Both the position numbers and the translations under genes were made by a program. Shown here piece after piece: positions 1-11,003 of a stretch of DNA of 64,000 bases; the stretch's first letter is position 1, and each line of letters opens with the position of its first letter. Origin of the DNA: Sphingobium soli (GTDB lineage: Bacteria; Pseudomonadota; Alphaproteobacteria; Sphingomonadales; Sphingomonadaceae); assembly GCF_020782245.1 (NCBI RefSeq), contig NZ_JAJGNP010000001.1, forward strand, positions 124,001-188,000, written 5' to 3'. Under the pieces are notes generated by a model. The model was not told the DNA's origin. It searched no databases and saw only the letters and a program-made list of their open reading frames with translations.

Positions 1-369
1 CAGGCCGCTCAATGTAGCGGTGGCGGCGGACAAAGCCTCTTCGATCGGGCCGTTTTCCGTAATCCCGGCCTCGATCGCGCGCCGTTCCTCGATAGACGGT
101 TCAGCCGCCTGCATCATGCCATCCACAAACAGACGCAAACCCGTTTCGGTAGGCATCCGTCCGGCTGAAGTATGCGGCGCAGCAAGCAGGCCCAGCTCCT
201 CCAAATCCTGCATGACATTGCGGATGGAGGCCGGCGACAGGCTCAAGGACGCCATCTTGCTGATCGTGCGCGAGCCCACGGGCAGGCCCGTGCCTAGATA
301 GCTTTCGACCACCAGGCGGAAAACATCGCGCGCGCGATCATTCAATTCAGAGATCGGGATAACCGACAT
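1..369 (-). CDS. hrcA: Heat-inducible transcription repressor HrcA (N-terminal part, runs off the window)
   Basis: HrcA represses groESL/dnaK-type heat-shock genes by binding the CIRCE operator. Only the first 123 codons are inside the window; the rest lies before base 1. The N-terminus reads [17 protein letters not shown] and continues through VESYLGTG and [11 protein letters not shown], the winged-helix DNA-binding start typical of HrcA. The start is an ATG at 369 preceded by AAGGA. It lies 40 bases downstream of a lipoprotein gene on the same strand and probably has its own promoter. I see no CIRCE operator beside it. Identification is secure although the C-terminal dimerisation domain is not visible. 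Confidence 0.9.
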   Translation of the reverse strand, partial: MSVIPISELNDRARDVFRLVVESYLGTGLPVGSRTISKMASLSLSPASIRNVMQDLEELGLLAAPHTSAGRMPTETGLRLFVDGMMQAAEPSIEERRAIEAGITENGPIEEALSAATATLSGL

Positions 370-375
370 GATCCT

Positions 376-404
376 TATCTAAGTGCGGCAATCGCGCCGC
401 TCAA
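376..404 (-). promoter_or_regulatory. Probable hrcA promoter
   Basis: On the minus strand TTGAGC (399-404) is separated by exactly 17 bases from TAGATA (376-381), a fair sigma-70-type pair just upstream of the hrcA start. It begins inside the end of the preceding gene's trailer. Confidence 0.45.
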
Positions 405-409
405 GATCG

Positions 410-919
410 TCACGGCGTTACCGCACGCGGGTTGAGCATGCGTTCGACGTCAAGAATCTTGGGCACGGACGCGATAGCGACCCTTAACTTGCCATAGCGC
501 GCGTCCATGCAGCCCGACTGGAATTCCAGTTTTGTCGACTCCTGGCCAGGCCGGCTCCATTCAACCTTATAGGCCGGCAGATCGGTGGCGAAGGTTTCGC
601 AATTTTCGCCATGGGCGATGCGCTGCGTCGTGCCGGTGGGCGGGCGGTGCGGCGCCAGCGTGGTGATCAGCCGGCGATATTGGGCACTCGACAAGGTGAA
701 GCGGGTCGCGCCGGGGACGGAAGTGTTGCGTTCTGGCTCCAGCAGGCCAGAGCCATCGGGCGACACCTGGACCGTGTAGGTCGGGCACGCGCCGAAACAG
801 CGACCGGCGGTGAAGCGGATCACGTCGCCCGGCGCTTTTGGCGGCTCCAGCCCTTCCCTCTCCATCGTGCAGCCCGCCAGCAGAATCAGGCCGGCTGCGA
901 TCATGTTTTTCGTCGTCAT
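410..919 (-). CDS. Putative lipoprotein with a DUF6438 domain
   Basis: 169 residues. The chosen ATG at 919 gives a classic lipoprotein signal, [17 protein letters not shown], with the lipobox cysteine at about residue 17; the longer upstream frame would destroy this. The mature protein contains [18 protein letters not shown], which matches the DUF6438 signature (a CFGxCPxY motif followed by a strand), and two further cysteines that could form disulfides. Function is unknown; it is predicted to be membrane-anchored on the periplasmic side. It sits between hrcA (same strand, downstream) and the divergent rph, with 146 bases to rph. Product family is fairly sure, biological role is not. Confidence 0.75.
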   Translation of the reverse strand: MTTKNMIAAGLILLAGCTMEREGLEPPKAPGDVIRFTAGRCFGACPTYTVQVSPDGSGLLEPERNTSVPGATRFTLSSAQYRRLITTLAPHRPPTGTTQRIAHGENCETFATDLPAYKVEWSRPGQESTKLEFQSGCMDARYGKLRVAIASVPKILDVERMLNPRAVTP

Positions 920-1065
920 GCCCCCTCTTATCGTCCAAATGGCGCGCTGGACACTGGCAAGTCGCGCCATCGACCGCTAAGCGACGCTGCAAGTGCGCTT
1001 TCTGGCGCATCGGCGGTGTCGGCCCGGCTGGGCGCGCCAGCCTGATCCATGCAAGGAGATTATCT

Positions 1066-1782
1066 ATGCGTCCTTCCGGCCGCGCGCCCGACCAGATGCG
1101 CGACATCACCATGGAGCCTGGCTTCACCATTCATGCCGAGGGAAGCTGCCTCGTCAGCTTCGGCGACACGCGCGTACTGTGCACCGCGTCGGTGGAGGAG
1201 AAGGTGCCGCCCTTCCTGCGCGGCAAGGGCCAGGGCTGGGTCACGGCCGAATATGGCATGCTGCCCCGCGCCACCCACACGCGCGGCAGCCGTGAAGCGG
1301 CCAAGGGCAAGCAGTCGGGCCGCACGCAGGAGATCCAGCGGCTGATCGGCCGATCGCTGCGCACGGTCGTCGACCTCAAGGCGCTGGGCGAGCGGCAGAT
1401 CGTGGTCGATTGCGACGTGATCCAGGCTGACGGCGGGACCCGCACGGCGGCCATTTCCGGCTCGTGGGTCGCGCTGCGCATTGCGGTCGACAAGCTGCTG
1501 GCTTCGGGCGCGCTCACGCAAGACCCGATCATCCAGAAGGTCGCGGCGATCAGCTGCGGCATCTACAATGGCACGCCCGTGCTGGACCTCGACTATGCCG
1601 AGGATAGCAACGCCGAGACGGACGCCAACCTGATCCTGACTGGCGACGGCAAGTTCGCCGAGGTACAAGCGACGGCCGAAGGCGCAGCCTATGACGAGGA
1701 AGAGTTGTTGCGCCTGCTGCGCCTTGCCCGCATCGGCTGCGCCAAGATCTTCGCAGCGCAGGACGCGGCCACCGGGCGGTAA
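1066..1782 (+). CDS. rph: Ribonuclease PH
   Basis: 238 residues, the usual length. RNase PH is a phosphate-dependent 3'-5' exoribonuclease that trims tRNA 3' ends and rRNA. The start ATG at 1066 follows AAGGAG by 7 bases and gives [12 protein letters not shown]; a longer open frame upstream is not needed. Visible family motifs include the basic stretch [17 protein letters not shown], then RSLR, the [11 protein letters not shown] segment, and the acidic [15 protein letters not shown] metal/phosphate region. It is followed by rdgB on the same strand after a 91-base spacer carrying an inverted repeat. Divergent hrcA-region and rph genes are a usual alphaproteobacterial arrangement. Confidence 0.97.
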   Translation: MRPSGRAPDQMRDITMEPGFTIHAEGSCLVSFGDTRVLCTASVEEKVPPFLRGKGQGWVTAEYGMLPRATHTRGSREAAKGKQSGRTQEIQRLIGRSLRTVVDLKALGERQIVVDCDVIQADGGTRTAAISGSWVALRIAVDKLLASGALTQDPIIQKVAAISCGIYNGTPVLDLDYAEDSNAETDANLILTGDGKFAEVQATAEGAAYDEEELLRLLRLARIGCAKIFAAQDAATGR

Positions 1783-1800
1783 GCGCGTTCCCACGTTCGG

Positions 1801-1851
1801 TTCGAGCCTGTCGAGAACCAATGTCTTAAACCGCTTCTCGACAAGCTCGAA
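1801..1851. repeat. REP-like inverted repeat between rph and rdgB
   Basis: Arms 1801-1817 and 1835-1851 (17 bases each, beginning TTCGAGCCTGTCGAGAA) are complementary with one G/T position, around a 17-base loop. The same CTGTCGA/CGACAAGCTC theme recurs at 9608-9656 and 50342-50418, so it belongs to a dispersed family. Confidence 0.65.
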
Positions 1852-1873
1852 GTGAACGGAGATAGTAAAACTT

Positions 1874-2503
1874 ATGAGCGACGATTTCGGACAGGAACAG
1901 GCGATCCGCAAATTGCAGCCAGGCAAGCTGGTGATCGCCAGTCATAATGCGGGCAAGGTGCGCGAGATTGCGGCGCTGCTCGGCCCCTATGGCATTGAGC
2001 CGATTTCCGCCGGCGCGCTTGACCTGCCCGAACCGGAGGAAACCGGCACGACCTTCATCGCCAATGCGGAGTTGAAGGCGATGCAGGCGGCGGACTTGAG
2101 TGGCTTGCCCGCTCTGGCCGACGACAGCGGCCTATGTGTCGAGGCGCTGGGCGGCGATCCGGGGCTTTTTTCGGCGCGCTGGGCGGGCCCGGACAAGGAC
2201 TTCAACCTGGCGATGCAGAAGGTCTGGGACGGGATTGCGGCCAAAGGGCCAGATGCCGGCCATGATGCCCATTTCGTTTGCGCCCTCGCCCTTGCCTGGC
2301 CGGACGGTCATGTCGAAGCGTTCGAGGGTCGGGTCGATGGCACCATCGTCTGGCCGCCGCGCGGAGACAAGGGCTTTGGCTATGATCCGATGTTTCAGCC
2401 CCATGGGCATGACATCAGCTTTGGAGAAATGGACCCCGACGCCAAGCACGCCATGAGCCACCGCGCCCATGCTTTCGCTCAATTGGTGAAAGCGGTATTC
2501 TGA
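1874..2503 (+). CDS. rdgB: XTP/dITP diphosphatase (RdgB/HAM1 family)
   Basis: 209 residues. This housecleaning enzyme hydrolyses non-canonical purine triphosphates (dITP, XTP) to the monophosphates, keeping them out of DNA. Visible motifs are the N-terminal nucleotide-binding [11 protein letters not shown], the metal/substrate loop [13 protein letters not shown], and [10 protein letters not shown] near the C-terminus. It follows rph on the same strand and ends 4 bases before the convergent lipoprotein gene. Start ATG at 1874 adds about 14 residues before the conserved core; a later start cannot be excluded but no better ribosome site is seen. Confidence 0.95.
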   Translation: MSDDFGQEQAIRKLQPGKLVIASHNAGKVREIAALLGPYGIEPISAGALDLPEPEETGTTFIANAELKAMQAADLSGLPALADDSGLCVEALGGDPGLFSARWAGPDKDFNLAMQKVWDGIAAKGPDAGHDAHFVCALALAWPDGHVEAFEGRVDGTIVWPPRGDKGFGYDPMFQPHGHDISFGEMDPDAKHAMSHRAHAFAQLVKAVF

Positions 2504-2507
2504 AGCG

Positions 2508-3314
2508 TCATTGCGCGGCTTTGAGGCGCGCAGAATCGATATGCCAGCGTCGCTGATCGGCGGTGGAGCCGTCGATATCATTGACCCGGCGCACAACATA
2601 GCTGCCGGCGAAGCGCTGATGAGAGCCATCCGCCAGGACGGCATCCACCTTCACGGGAATGGTTTGATAGACCGAGCCTGCGCCTGCATCTCCAGGCGTC
2701 AGGCGGCCGATCGTCACCTGTGTCGATCGGGTGTCGGCAAAGCCTGCCCGAAAACGATCCAGCGACTGGTTCGGGGGACCGTCATTGCCCCATTGTCGCC
2801 AGGCGGTATCATAATCGCGGGCGTTCAGTGCGGCATAATAGCGTTTGACGACATTGGCGGCCGCTTCCATGCCTTTTGGATCAGGACCGCAGCCGGCCAT
2901 CGGCTCTCCCTTTCCGTCAAACAGCGCGCAACTGCGCGCGATTTCATCCTGCATGATGGCGCAACTATTGGCGACGTTGCATGGCGGCCGGGTAGCGGGC
3001 GACACATTGCGGCAGGTCTTTGCCAATCGCTCTGCCGCCGCCGTACCGATGTCTGCCGCACAGGATAAGGGCGTGCGATCCGACGATGCAGCCGTAGTGA
3101 TAGGCGACGAAGCAGCGTTAGCCGATTCCGGATCGAGCGAGGCGTCAGGCGCTGGCGCGCCGCCGCCCGCCGACACAGTTCCCGCGCCAACAGCGCCGGA
3201 TGCAGCGTTATCGGCCCCTCCCGCCTGCGGATCGCCGGGTGCGCTGCATCCCGCCAAGGTGATCGCCATCGCGGTCAGAATGATTTGGGACGGACGCATC
3301 GCGGATCGGACCAT
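2508..3314 (-). CDS. Hypothetical lipoprotein, Cys-containing
   Basis: 268 residues. The ATG at 3314 follows AAGGAG and gives MVRSAMRPSQIILTAMAITLAGC, a lipoprotein signal with lipobox LAGC. Next comes a low-complexity Ala/Gly/Ser linker (residues about 25-70), then a cysteine-containing region with CAADIGTAAAERLAKTC and CNVANSC, and a C-terminal part (about 150-268) that reads like an NTF2/DUF4019-type fold (VVKRYYAALNARDYDTAWRQW). I do not recognise a characterised family. It converges with rdgB and is divergent from hemW, with 143 bases between the two starts. Confidence 0.7.
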   Translation of the reverse strand: MVRSAMRPSQIILTAMAITLAGCSAPGDPQAGGADNAASGAVGAGTVSAGGGAPAPDASLDPESANAASSPITTAASSDRTPLSCAADIGTAAAERLAKTCRNVSPATRPPCNVANSCAIMQDEIARSCALFDGKGEPMAGCGPDPKGMEAAANVVKRYYAALNARDYDTAWRQWGNDGPPNQSLDRFRAGFADTRSTQVTIGRLTPGDAGAGSVYQTIPVKVDAVLADGSHQRFAGSYVVRRVNDIDGSTADQRRWHIDSARLKAAQ

Positions 3315-3457
3315 GAGAGATTCTCCTTTGTGGCGATCAATGCGCACCCCGCCAGTAAGGTTCGATCGGCAGGTCGATGGTGGCAAAGCCAGGATAGACC
3401 GAATGGGTGCCGGCCCCTGCTGGCCCTGACGGGCATTCCCAGCTAAGGGCGGCGGCA

Positions 3458-4639
3458 ATGCCGGACACCATATTTCTTCCCCCTGTCGCTTCCCCGACGA
3501 CCGAGCCCTTGGCTCTCTATATCCATTGGCCCTTCTGCGTGTCCAAATGCCCCTATTGCGACTTTAACAGCCATGTGCGCGAAGGCATTGATGTCGATGC
3601 CTGGCGCGGCGCACTGCTTGCGGACATGGCGCATGAGGCGGCGCTGACCGGCGGGCGGCCGCTGACGTCGATTTTCTTTGGCGGCGGCACACCATCGCTG
3701 ATGCCGCCCGCACTGGTCGCCGACCTGATCGCTGCGGCGGATCGCCAATGGGGCCTTGCGCCCGACAGTGAGATCACGCTGGAGGCCAATCCCAATTCCG
3801 TGGAGGCGGCGCGCTTTGCCGATCTGGCCGCGGCGGGCGTTAACCGGGTATCTCTGGGTTTGCAGGCGCTCGACAATGATGCGCTGCATTTCCTGGGGCG
3901 CGCGCATGATGTCGACGAAGGGCTGGCGGCGCTGGCAACGGCGCAACGCGTGTTCGACCGCGTGAGTTTCGACCTGATCTATGCGCGACCGGGACAGAGC
4001 GAGGCGGACTGGGAGGCCGAACTGGCGCGCGCGCTGGGCTTTGGCACAGGGCATCTCTCGCTCTATCAGCTGACGATCGAGCCAGGCACGCGCTTTGCGA
4101 CGCTGGTGGCGCAGGGCAAGCTGACGCCTGCCGATCCAGATCATGGCGCGACTCTCTATGAATTGACGCAATCCATGACGGTTGCAGCGGGCATTCCTGC
4201 CTATGAGATCAGCAATCACGCCCGACCGGGTCAGGAAAGCCGACACAACCTTACCTACTGGCGCTACGGGGATTATGCCGGCATCGGACCGGGGGCACAT
4301 GGGCGACGCACAGGCCAAGCGACGGTCCGCCACAAAAAGCCGGAAAACTGGATGAATGCAGTCGCGCGCAACGGTCATGGCGCGCAGGGCGAAGAGCCGC
4401 TGGCGGACGAGGATCGCGCGCGCGAGGCGCTGCTGATGGGACTGCGGCTGCGCGAAGGCGTCGACCTTCGCCGCATCGCGTCAGAATCGGGCATTACGAT
4501 TTCGCAGCTGGTCGATGACCGGGCGGTCGCGCGACTGATGGAAATCGGACTGATGGACCGGCAGGAAAGCCATATTCAGGTCACGCCGGCCGGCATGTTG
4601 CTGCTGGATGCGATCCTGCCGGAAATCGTGACGGTCTGA
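3458..4639 (+). CDS. hemW: HemW-like radical SAM heme chaperone
   Basis: 393 residues. HemW resembles coproporphyrinogen III dehydrogenase HemN but is regarded as a heme-trafficking protein. The radical SAM cluster motif CVSKCPYC (CxxxCxxC) is at about residues 29-36, preceded by LYIHWPFC. The glycine-rich FFGGGTPSLMP, the LEANPNS strand and the C-terminal HemN-type winged-helix region (HNLTYWRYGDYAGIGPGAHG) are all present. I choose ATG 3458, 9 bases after TAAGGG; a longer frame from 3407 overlaps the divergent promoter region. In many proteobacteria it follows rdgB, and here only one lipoprotein gene intervenes. Confidence 0.93.
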   Translation: MPDTIFLPPVASPTTEPLALYIHWPFCVSKCPYCDFNSHVREGIDVDAWRGALLADMAHEAALTGGRPLTSIFFGGGTPSLMPPALVADLIAAADRQWGLAPDSEITLEANPNSVEAARFADLAAAGVNRVSLGLQALDNDALHFLGRAHDVDEGLAALATAQRVFDRVSFDLIYARPGQSEADWEAELARALGFGTGHLSLYQLTIEPGTRFATLVAQGKLTPADPDHGATLYELTQSMTVAAGIPAYEISNHARPGQESRHNLTYWRYGDYAGIGPGAHGRRTGQATVRHKKPENWMNAVARNGHGAQGEEPLADEDRAREALLMGLRLREGVDLRRIASESGITISQLVDDRAVARLMEIGLMDRQESHIQVTPAGMLLLDAILPEIVTV

Positions 4640-4648
4640 CCCGCTTTA

Positions 4649-5167
4649 TCAGGGCTGTTCGGTGGCCTTGGCCTCAGGCGAGGGCACCGCGTCCTTGCTG
4701 GTCATGGCGACGGCGGGCGGTCCCTTCTGGATGGCGGCGGCCAAGTCCCCTACGGGGGCGCAATCGGTCTTGCAGAGCTTTTGCGCCTGCGCCAGCACCT
4801 CCTTGGCGCGGGCGACCGCGCCCTTTTCCATCATCGCTTCGCCCTGCCCCGCCAACGCAACGACATCAGTCGGGTCCAGCAGCAAGGCTTCCTTATAAAG
4901 GCGGATCGCCTTGCCCTGAAGCCCCTGCGCCCGCGCGACTTCAGCGAGCGCCACATAGGCGGCGCGATTTCGCGGATCGACCGCCAGCGCGCTTTCCAGC
5001 GCGTCGGTCGCGCCCTCCAGATTACCCGCTTTCCACGCAGCCTCGCCGGCCTTTTGCCATTCGACCGACTGGGGGCTGATCTGACTGTCCGGCCGTTGGC
5101 TGAAGCCGACGCTGGACACAGTCGTCAGCAGGGCGGCAAGCGCGATCGAGGCGGGGGTGAAACGCAT
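4649..5167 (-). CDS. Exported TPR-repeat protein
   Basis: 172 residues, ATG at 5167 after GGAGAA. The N-terminus [19 protein letters not shown] is a Sec signal peptide. Residues about 45-140 carry tandem tetratricopeptide repeats ([60 protein letters not shown]), followed by a short cysteine pair (CKTDC) and a Pro/Ala-rich tail. It probably mediates a periplasmic protein interaction. It converges on hemW and lies just downstream of the rRNA methyltransferase on the same strand, 92 bases away. No specific function can be assigned. Confidence 0.8.
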   Translation of the reverse strand: MRFTPASIALAALLTTVSSVGFSQRPDSQISPQSVEWQKAGEAAWKAGNLEGATDALESALAVDPRNRAAYVALAEVARAQGLQGKAIRLYKEALLLDPTDVVALAGQGEAMMEKGAVARAKEVLAQAQKLCKTDCAPVGDLAAAIQKGPPAVAMTSKDAVPSPEAKATEQP

Positions 5168-5259
5168 TATCTTCTCCAGCCATGTTTCAGGCGATGATTG
5201 CAGGCTCGGGTCCAAGGTCCAAGTGTCGCGAACTTGCACGGCTTTGTCCATGGGATGAT

Positions 5260-6435
5260 TTACGCCTGACGCCGCAGCCGTGCGAAGTAGAAGCCGTCGC
5301 TGCCATCATGCCCCGGCGTCAGCAGCAGCCCGCCGCCATGCGCGCGCCCGACCGGCAGATCGATCGGTTCGGCGATCCAGCCCTCATGGCGATCAAGGAA
5401 CGCCGCAACCTGATCACGCCCCTCCCGATCGACGAGCGCGCAGGTGGCGTAGACCAGCAGGCCGCCGGGCCGCACCAACGGCGCTGCGAAATCAAGGATG
5501 CGCGCCTGTTCGGCGACCAGTCGGTCCAAGCGCGCAGGGGTCAGCCGCCAGCGCGCCTCAGGATTGCGCCGCCAGGTGCCGGTTCCTGAACAGGGCGCGT
5601 CCACCAGCACCACGTCCGCCTGTTCCTGCAAGTGTGCAAGTCCCCGCGCCTCATGGCTCTGGTCCAGCAGCAGCGTGTCGATGAAGGTCGCGCCAGCGCG
5701 TTCAGCGCGGGGTTCCAGTCGCGCCAGACGCGACCGGATGGTGTCGGCCGCGATCAGCCTGCCCTGCCCCGCCATCGCCGCGGCCAGCGCCAGCGTCTTG
5801 CCACCCGCCCCGGCGCACAGGTCAACGACCGTCATGCCGGGCTGCGCGACGCAGGCGGCCGCGATCCACTGGCTGCCGGCATCCTGCACTTCGACAAGGC
5901 CGTCCTGCCACGCCGGATGCTGCTCCACCGGCCAGCCTTCGGGCAGACGCAGTGCGTCGGGAAGGCCGGAAATGGCTGTGGCGTCCGGCAGCAGGGGCGC
6001 GACCTGCGCCGGTGTGGCCCTGAGGCGATTGACGCGCAGGTCGACCGGGGCGCGGCCCAGCAGCGCATCTTGCTCGACCGGCGCAGCGAGCAATGGCCGG
6101 AGCCAGCCGGGAACAGCGCAGGCCAGCGCCCCCGCCTCGCCCGGCTCGATCGGCAGCGGCGCGTGAGGCGACCCATCGAACAAGGCGGCGAGCGCCGGCT
6201 GGTCCTGCGTCAGACCGATCATTGCCACCCGGCCCGTGTCCGGACGCTCCGCCGCGCGGCGGATCGCATCATAGACATGATCGCGCACGGCCCGGCGATC
6301 GCGCGACCCGGCATAGCGCCGTTCCTTGAAATAGCGGGCGATGAGAGTGTCGGCGGCAGGACCGCCATCGCGCGCAGCAGCGATGATGGCGTCCAGCAGC
6401 TCGATCGCAGCCTGGATGCGGGCGGAGGGTGTCAT
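5260..6435 (-). CDS. RsmB/NOP-family 16S rRNA cytosine-5 methyltransferase
   Basis: 391 residues. The family methylates a cytosine in 16S rRNA (m5C967 in RsmB) using SAM. The N-terminal third resembles a reduced NusB-like domain; the C-terminal two thirds is the catalytic domain with the SAM-binding [15 protein letters not shown], the catalytic [15 protein letters not shown] and the second cysteine motif [11 protein letters not shown]. It lies downstream of guaB on the same strand, separated by about 100 bases that include a perfect 22-base palindrome. Whether it acts at C967 or another site cannot be judged from sequence alone, so I leave the symbol open. Confidence 0.88.
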   Translation of the reverse strand: MTPSARIQAAIELLDAIIAAARDGGPAADTLIARYFKERRYAGSRDRRAVRDHVYDAIRRAAERPDTGRVAMIGLTQDQPALAALFDGSPHAPLPIEPGEAGALACAVPGWLRPLLAAPVEQDALLGRAPVDLRVNRLRATPAQVAPLLPDATAISGLPDALRLPEGWPVEQHPAWQDGLVEVQDAGSQWIAAACVAQPGMTVVDLCAGAGGKTLALAAAMAGQGRLIAADTIRSRLARLEPRAERAGATFIDTLLLDQSHEARGLAHLQEQADVVLVDAPCSGTGTWRRNPEARWRLTPARLDRLVAEQARILDFAAPLVRPGGLLVYATCALVDREGRDQVAAFLDRHEGWIAEPIDLPVGRAHGGGLLLTPGHDGSDGFYFARLRRQA

Positions 6436-6505
6436 GCGTTACTCCACCTTATCCGTGCGCAAAAAGGGTCGGGAGATGCTCACTTTGCTCGTGCCCCACC
6501 CCCTG

Positions 6506-6527
6506 CCCCTCCCTTGGAAGGGAGGGG
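6506..6527. repeat. Perfect 22-base palindrome between guaB and the rRNA methyltransferase
   Basis: CCCCTCCCTT and AAGGGAGGGG are perfectly complementary around GG. It lies in the guaB trailer and could end or process the transcript, but no T-tract follows. The form is that of a dispersed intergenic repeat. Confidence 0.5.
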
Positions 6528-6540
6528 AATGGAAGGACAA

Positions 6541-8100
<1,560 letters not shown>

Positions 8101-8144
8101 TTATTGCACTGCGAAGGGTGGGATCGAAGGCTGATCCCCATATA

Positions 8145-8172
8145 GAAAAGGCCCCCGAATGGAGGCCTTTTC
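8145..8172 (-). terminator. Intrinsic terminator downstream of lpd
   Basis: GAAAAGGCC... and ...GGCCTTTTC form a 12-base-pair stem with one mismatch and a 4-base loop, A/T-flanked on both sides. It lies 26 bases past the lpd stop and about 145 bases upstream of guaB, so it most likely ends the TCA operon transcript. Confidence 0.75.
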
Positions 8173-8197
8173 GCTTGGTCGACGGAATGCCGGCCGA

Positions 8198-9598
8198 TCA
8201 CATGTGGATGGGCTTGCCGGTCACGGCCATCGCCGCTTCCTTGATCGCTTCACTATGCGTAGGATGCGCATGGCAGGTATAGGCGATGTCTTCGCTCGAC
8301 GCGCCGAATTCCATGGCTTGAACAGCCTGCGCGATCATCGTGCCGGCGGGCACCGCGATGATCCAGACGCCCAGAACCTTATCGGTTTCCGCATCGGCGA
8401 TGATCTTCACAAAGCCTTCGGGCTCATGATTGGTCTTGGCCCGGCTGTTGGCCATCATCGGGAACTTGCCGACCTTGACCGCGCCCTTTTCCTTGGCGGC
8501 GTCTTCGGTAAGGCCCACGCCTGCGATTTCCGGCTTGGTGTAAACGACCGACGGAATGAGGTCATGGTTCACGATGCCGGTCATGCCCGCGATATTCTCG
8601 GCAACGGCGATGCCTTCATCCTCCGCCTTGTGCGCAAGCATTGGCCCCGGAACGACGTCGCCGATCGCCCATACGCCAGGCACCTTAGTCGCGAAGTCAT
8701 GATCCGTCTCGATCTGACCGCGCTGGTTGACTTCCAGCCCGATCTTGTCGAGGCCAAGGCCTTCCGTGTTGGGCCGGCGACCAATCGACACCAGCACGAC
8801 ATCGGCCTCGATCGTTTCGGCTTCGCCGCCAGCGGCCGGCTCGACCGTGAGCCTGACCCCATCGCCAACGACTTCCGCGCCCGTTACCTTGGTGCCAAGC
8901 TTGTATTCAAAGCCCTGCTTCTTGAAAATCTTGTTGGCTTCCTTGCGGACTTCGCCGTCCATGCCAGGCAGGATCTGATCGAGATATTCGACGACCGTCA
9001 CCTTCGCCCCCAGGCGGCGCCAGACGCTGCCCATCTCAAGACCGATGACGCCGCCGCCGACGACCACCAGATGCCCGGGAACCTTGTCCAGTTCGAGCGC
9101 ACCGGTGGAATCGACAATCTTGCCACCTGCATTATCGATCGTCACGCCGGGCAAGGGCGTGACCGAAGACCCGGTGGCAATGACGATATTCTTGGCCGTC
9201 ACCTTTTCGCCACCGACTTCGACGCTGTTCGCGCCTGTGAAGCTTGCAAGTCCCTTAAGCCAGGTGACCTTGTTCTTCTTGAACAGAAATTCGATGCCGC
9301 CGGTCAGCCCCTTGACCGCGTCGGTGCGCTGGCCCTGCATGGTAGCAAGGTCCAGACTCATCGCATCGATCTTGACGCCCAGCTTGGCCAGCATGCCATT
9401 GGCAGCCTCGTCATAGAGTTCCGAGGCGTGCAGCATCGCCTTGGACGGGATACAGCCAACATTGAGACAGGTGCCGCCCAGCGTCTCCCGGCTTTCCGCG
9501 CAAGCGGTCTTGAGGCCGAGCTGCGCTGCGCGGATCGCTGCGACATAGCCGCCCGGCCCAGCGCCGATCACCAGAACGTCATAATCGAACTCTGCCAT
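8198..9598 (-). CDS. lpdA: Dihydrolipoyl dehydrogenase (E3)
   Basis: 466 residues. E3 reoxidises dihydrolipoamide on the 2-oxoglutarate (and possibly other) dehydrogenase complexes, passing electrons via FAD to NAD+. FAD-binding VIGAGPGGYVAAIRAAQLG is at the N-terminus, the redox-active disulfide is in GGTCLNVGCIPSK at about residues 41-53, the NAD-binding VVGGGVIGLEMGSVWRRLG is in the middle, and the catalytic His/Glu pair is in HAHPTHSEA near the end. It is the last gene of the sucD-sucA-sucB-lpd series and is followed by a good terminator. A REP-like repeat separates it from sucB. Confidence 0.97.
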   Translation of the reverse strand: MAEFDYDVLVIGAGPGGYVAAIRAAQLGLKTACAESRETLGGTCLNVGCIPSKAMLHASELYDEAANGMLAKLGVKIDAMSLDLATMQGQRTDAVKGLTGGIEFLFKKNKVTWLKGLASFTGANSVEVGGEKVTAKNIVIATGSSVTPLPGVTIDNAGGKIVDSTGALELDKVPGHLVVVGGGVIGLEMGSVWRRLGAKVTVVEYLDQILPGMDGEVRKEANKIFKKQGFEYKLGTKVTGAEVVGDGVRLTVEPAAGGEAETIEADVVLVSIGRRPNTEGLGLDKIGLEVNQRGQIETDHDFATKVPGVWAIGDVVPGPMLAHKAEDEGIAVAENIAGMTGIVNHDLIPSVVYTKPEIAGVGLTEDAAKEKGAVKVGKFPMMANSRAKTNHEPEGFVKIIADAETDKVLGVWIIAVPAGTMIAQAVQAMEFGASSEDIAYTCHAHPTHSEAIKEAAMAVTGKPIHM

Positions 9599-9607
9599 AC
9601 CAATCTC

Positions 9608-9656
9608 CGTTCGCCCTTGGAGCGAGTTGCATGTCTCGCTCCAACCTGTCGAAGGG
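9608..9656. repeat. REP-like palindrome between sucB and lpd
   Basis: TTGGAGCGAG (9617-9626) pairs perfectly with CTCGCTCCAA (9635-9644) across an 8-base loop; the flanks CGTTCGCCC and CTGTCGAAGGG extend the pairing imperfectly. It shares its core with the elements at 1801 and 50342. Position inside the operon could let it act as an mRNA stability element. Confidence 0.6.
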
Positions 9657-9672
9657 CATTACTTCTTCTTTG

Positions 9673-9695
9673 GTCCTTCTGAAAACAGAAAGGAC
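9673..9695. other. Small hairpin between sucB and lpd
   Basis: GTCCTTCTG and CAGAAAGGAC pair around AAAA with one bulged base. It sits between the REP-like element and the sucB stop and could attenuate or protect the 3' end of the sucB message. No clear T-tract is present. Confidence 0.35.
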
Positions 9696-9737
9696 AGGGC
9701 GTCGACAGGCGCAGCCCCAACGGACCAATGGCCGACC

Positions 9738-10994
9738 TTAAAGGTCGATCAGCAGGCGGGTGGGATCCTCAATCGCATTCTTCACAGCGACGAGGAACGT
9801 GACCGCTTCGCGACCGTCGATCAGGCGGTGATCGTAGCTCAGTGCGAGATACATCATCGGGCGGACGACAACCTGGCCATCGCGAACGACCGGGCGGTCC
9901 TCGATACGGTGGAGGCCCAGCACCGCCGACTGGGGCGGGTTGATGATCGGCGTCGACATCAGCGAACCGAACACGCCACCATTAGAGATAGTGAAGGTGC
10001 CGCCCTTCATATCTTCCATGGTGAGCTTGCCATCCTTGGCCTTCTTGCCGAAGTCGCCGATCGTCTTTTCGATCTGCGCAACGCTCAGGCTTTCGGCATT
10101 GCGGATGACAGGGACGACAAGGCCGGTGGGCGCGGATACCGCGACCGAGATGTCGGCAAAGTCGTTATAGACGATCTCGTCGCCCTCAATCTGACCGTTG
10201 ACGCCAGGAATATCCTTGAGCGCCATGCACACGGCCTTGGTGAAGAAGCCCATGAAGCCGAGGCGCACGCCATGCTTCTTTTCGAAGAGATCCTTATACT
10301 TCGTCCGCGCCTCGATGACGTTGGTCATGTCGACATCGTTGAAGGTGGTGAGCAGCGCAGCGTTGTTCTGCGCTTCCTTCAAGCGCTTGGCGACCGTCTG
10401 GCGCAGGCGGGTCATCTTGACGCGTTCCTGCTTACGGCTGGGGCCGGCAGCGGGCGCGGCTTCGGCCGGCGCGGCCTCGGCGCCGGTGGAGGCAGCCTTG
10501 GCGGTTCCGGCATCGACGGCGGCCATGACGTCATCCTTGGTCAGGCGGCCATCCTTGCCCGAACCCTTGATCTTGCTCGGGTCAAGGCCATGTTCCAGCA
10601 CCAGGCGGCGCACGGCAGGCGACAGCGTGAGGTTGCCGCCCTCGCCTTCCTCATCGGCAGCAGCGGGCGCGGGCGCCGGTGTCGACGCACTCGGCGCGGG
10701 GGTGGCGGCTTCGGCCTTGGCGGCGGGCGCCGACGCGGGCGACGGAGCGGCGGCGGCGCCTTCGTTCACATAGGCGAGAAGCGCGCCCACCTCGACCGTG
10801 TCGCCTTCCTTGGCAACAATGTCACCCATCGTGCCGGCGGCGGGCGCAGGCACATCGACCGCGACCTTGTCGGTTTCCAGACTGACGATCGGCTCGTCCG
10901 CCTTCACGGCCTCACCGGGCTTCTTCAGCCACTGGCCAACGGTTGCTTCGGTAACGGATTCGCCCAGCGTGGGGACTTTGACTTCGGTAGCCAT
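9738..10994 (-). CDS. sucB: Dihydrolipoyllysine succinyltransferase (2-oxoglutarate dehydrogenase E2)
   Basis: 418 residues. E2 carries the succinyl group on lipoate and transfers it to CoA. Domain order: lipoyl domain (residues 1-76) with the lipoylated lysine in [10 protein letters not shown]; Ala/Pro-rich linker; peripheral subunit-binding domain around [19 protein letters not shown]; second linker; and the catalytic domain ending with the active-site [15 protein letters not shown]. It starts 9 bases after sucA ends, so the two are co-transcribed. The separate E1 and E2 genes and a downstream E3 gene match the usual complex. Confidence 0.97.
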   Translation of the reverse strand: MATEVKVPTLGESVTEATVGQWLKKPGEAVKADEPIVSLETDKVAVDVPAPAAGTMGDIVAKEGDTVEVGALLAYVNEGAAAAPSPASAPAAKAEAATPAPSASTPAPAPAAADEEGEGGNLTLSPAVRRLVLEHGLDPSKIKGSGKDGRLTKDDVMAAVDAGTAKAASTGAEAAPAEAAPAAGPSRKQERVKMTRLRQTVAKRLKEAQNNAALLTTFNDVDMTNVIEARTKYKDLFEKKHGVRLGFMGFFTKAVCMALKDIPGVNGQIEGDEIVYNDFADISVAVSAPTGLVVPVIRNAESLSVAQIEKTIGDFGKKAKDGKLTMEDMKGGTFTISNGGVFGSLMSTPIINPPQSAVLGLHRIEDRPVVRDGQVVVRPMMYLALSYDHRLIDGREAVTFLVAVKNAIEDPTRLLIDL

Positions 10995-11003
10995 GAGCTT
11001 GAC

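Noticed and set aside
1..370. CIRCE operator beside hrcA
   Set aside because: I looked for TTAGCACTC-N9-GAGTGCTAA around the start and did not find it; regulated operons must lie elsewhere.
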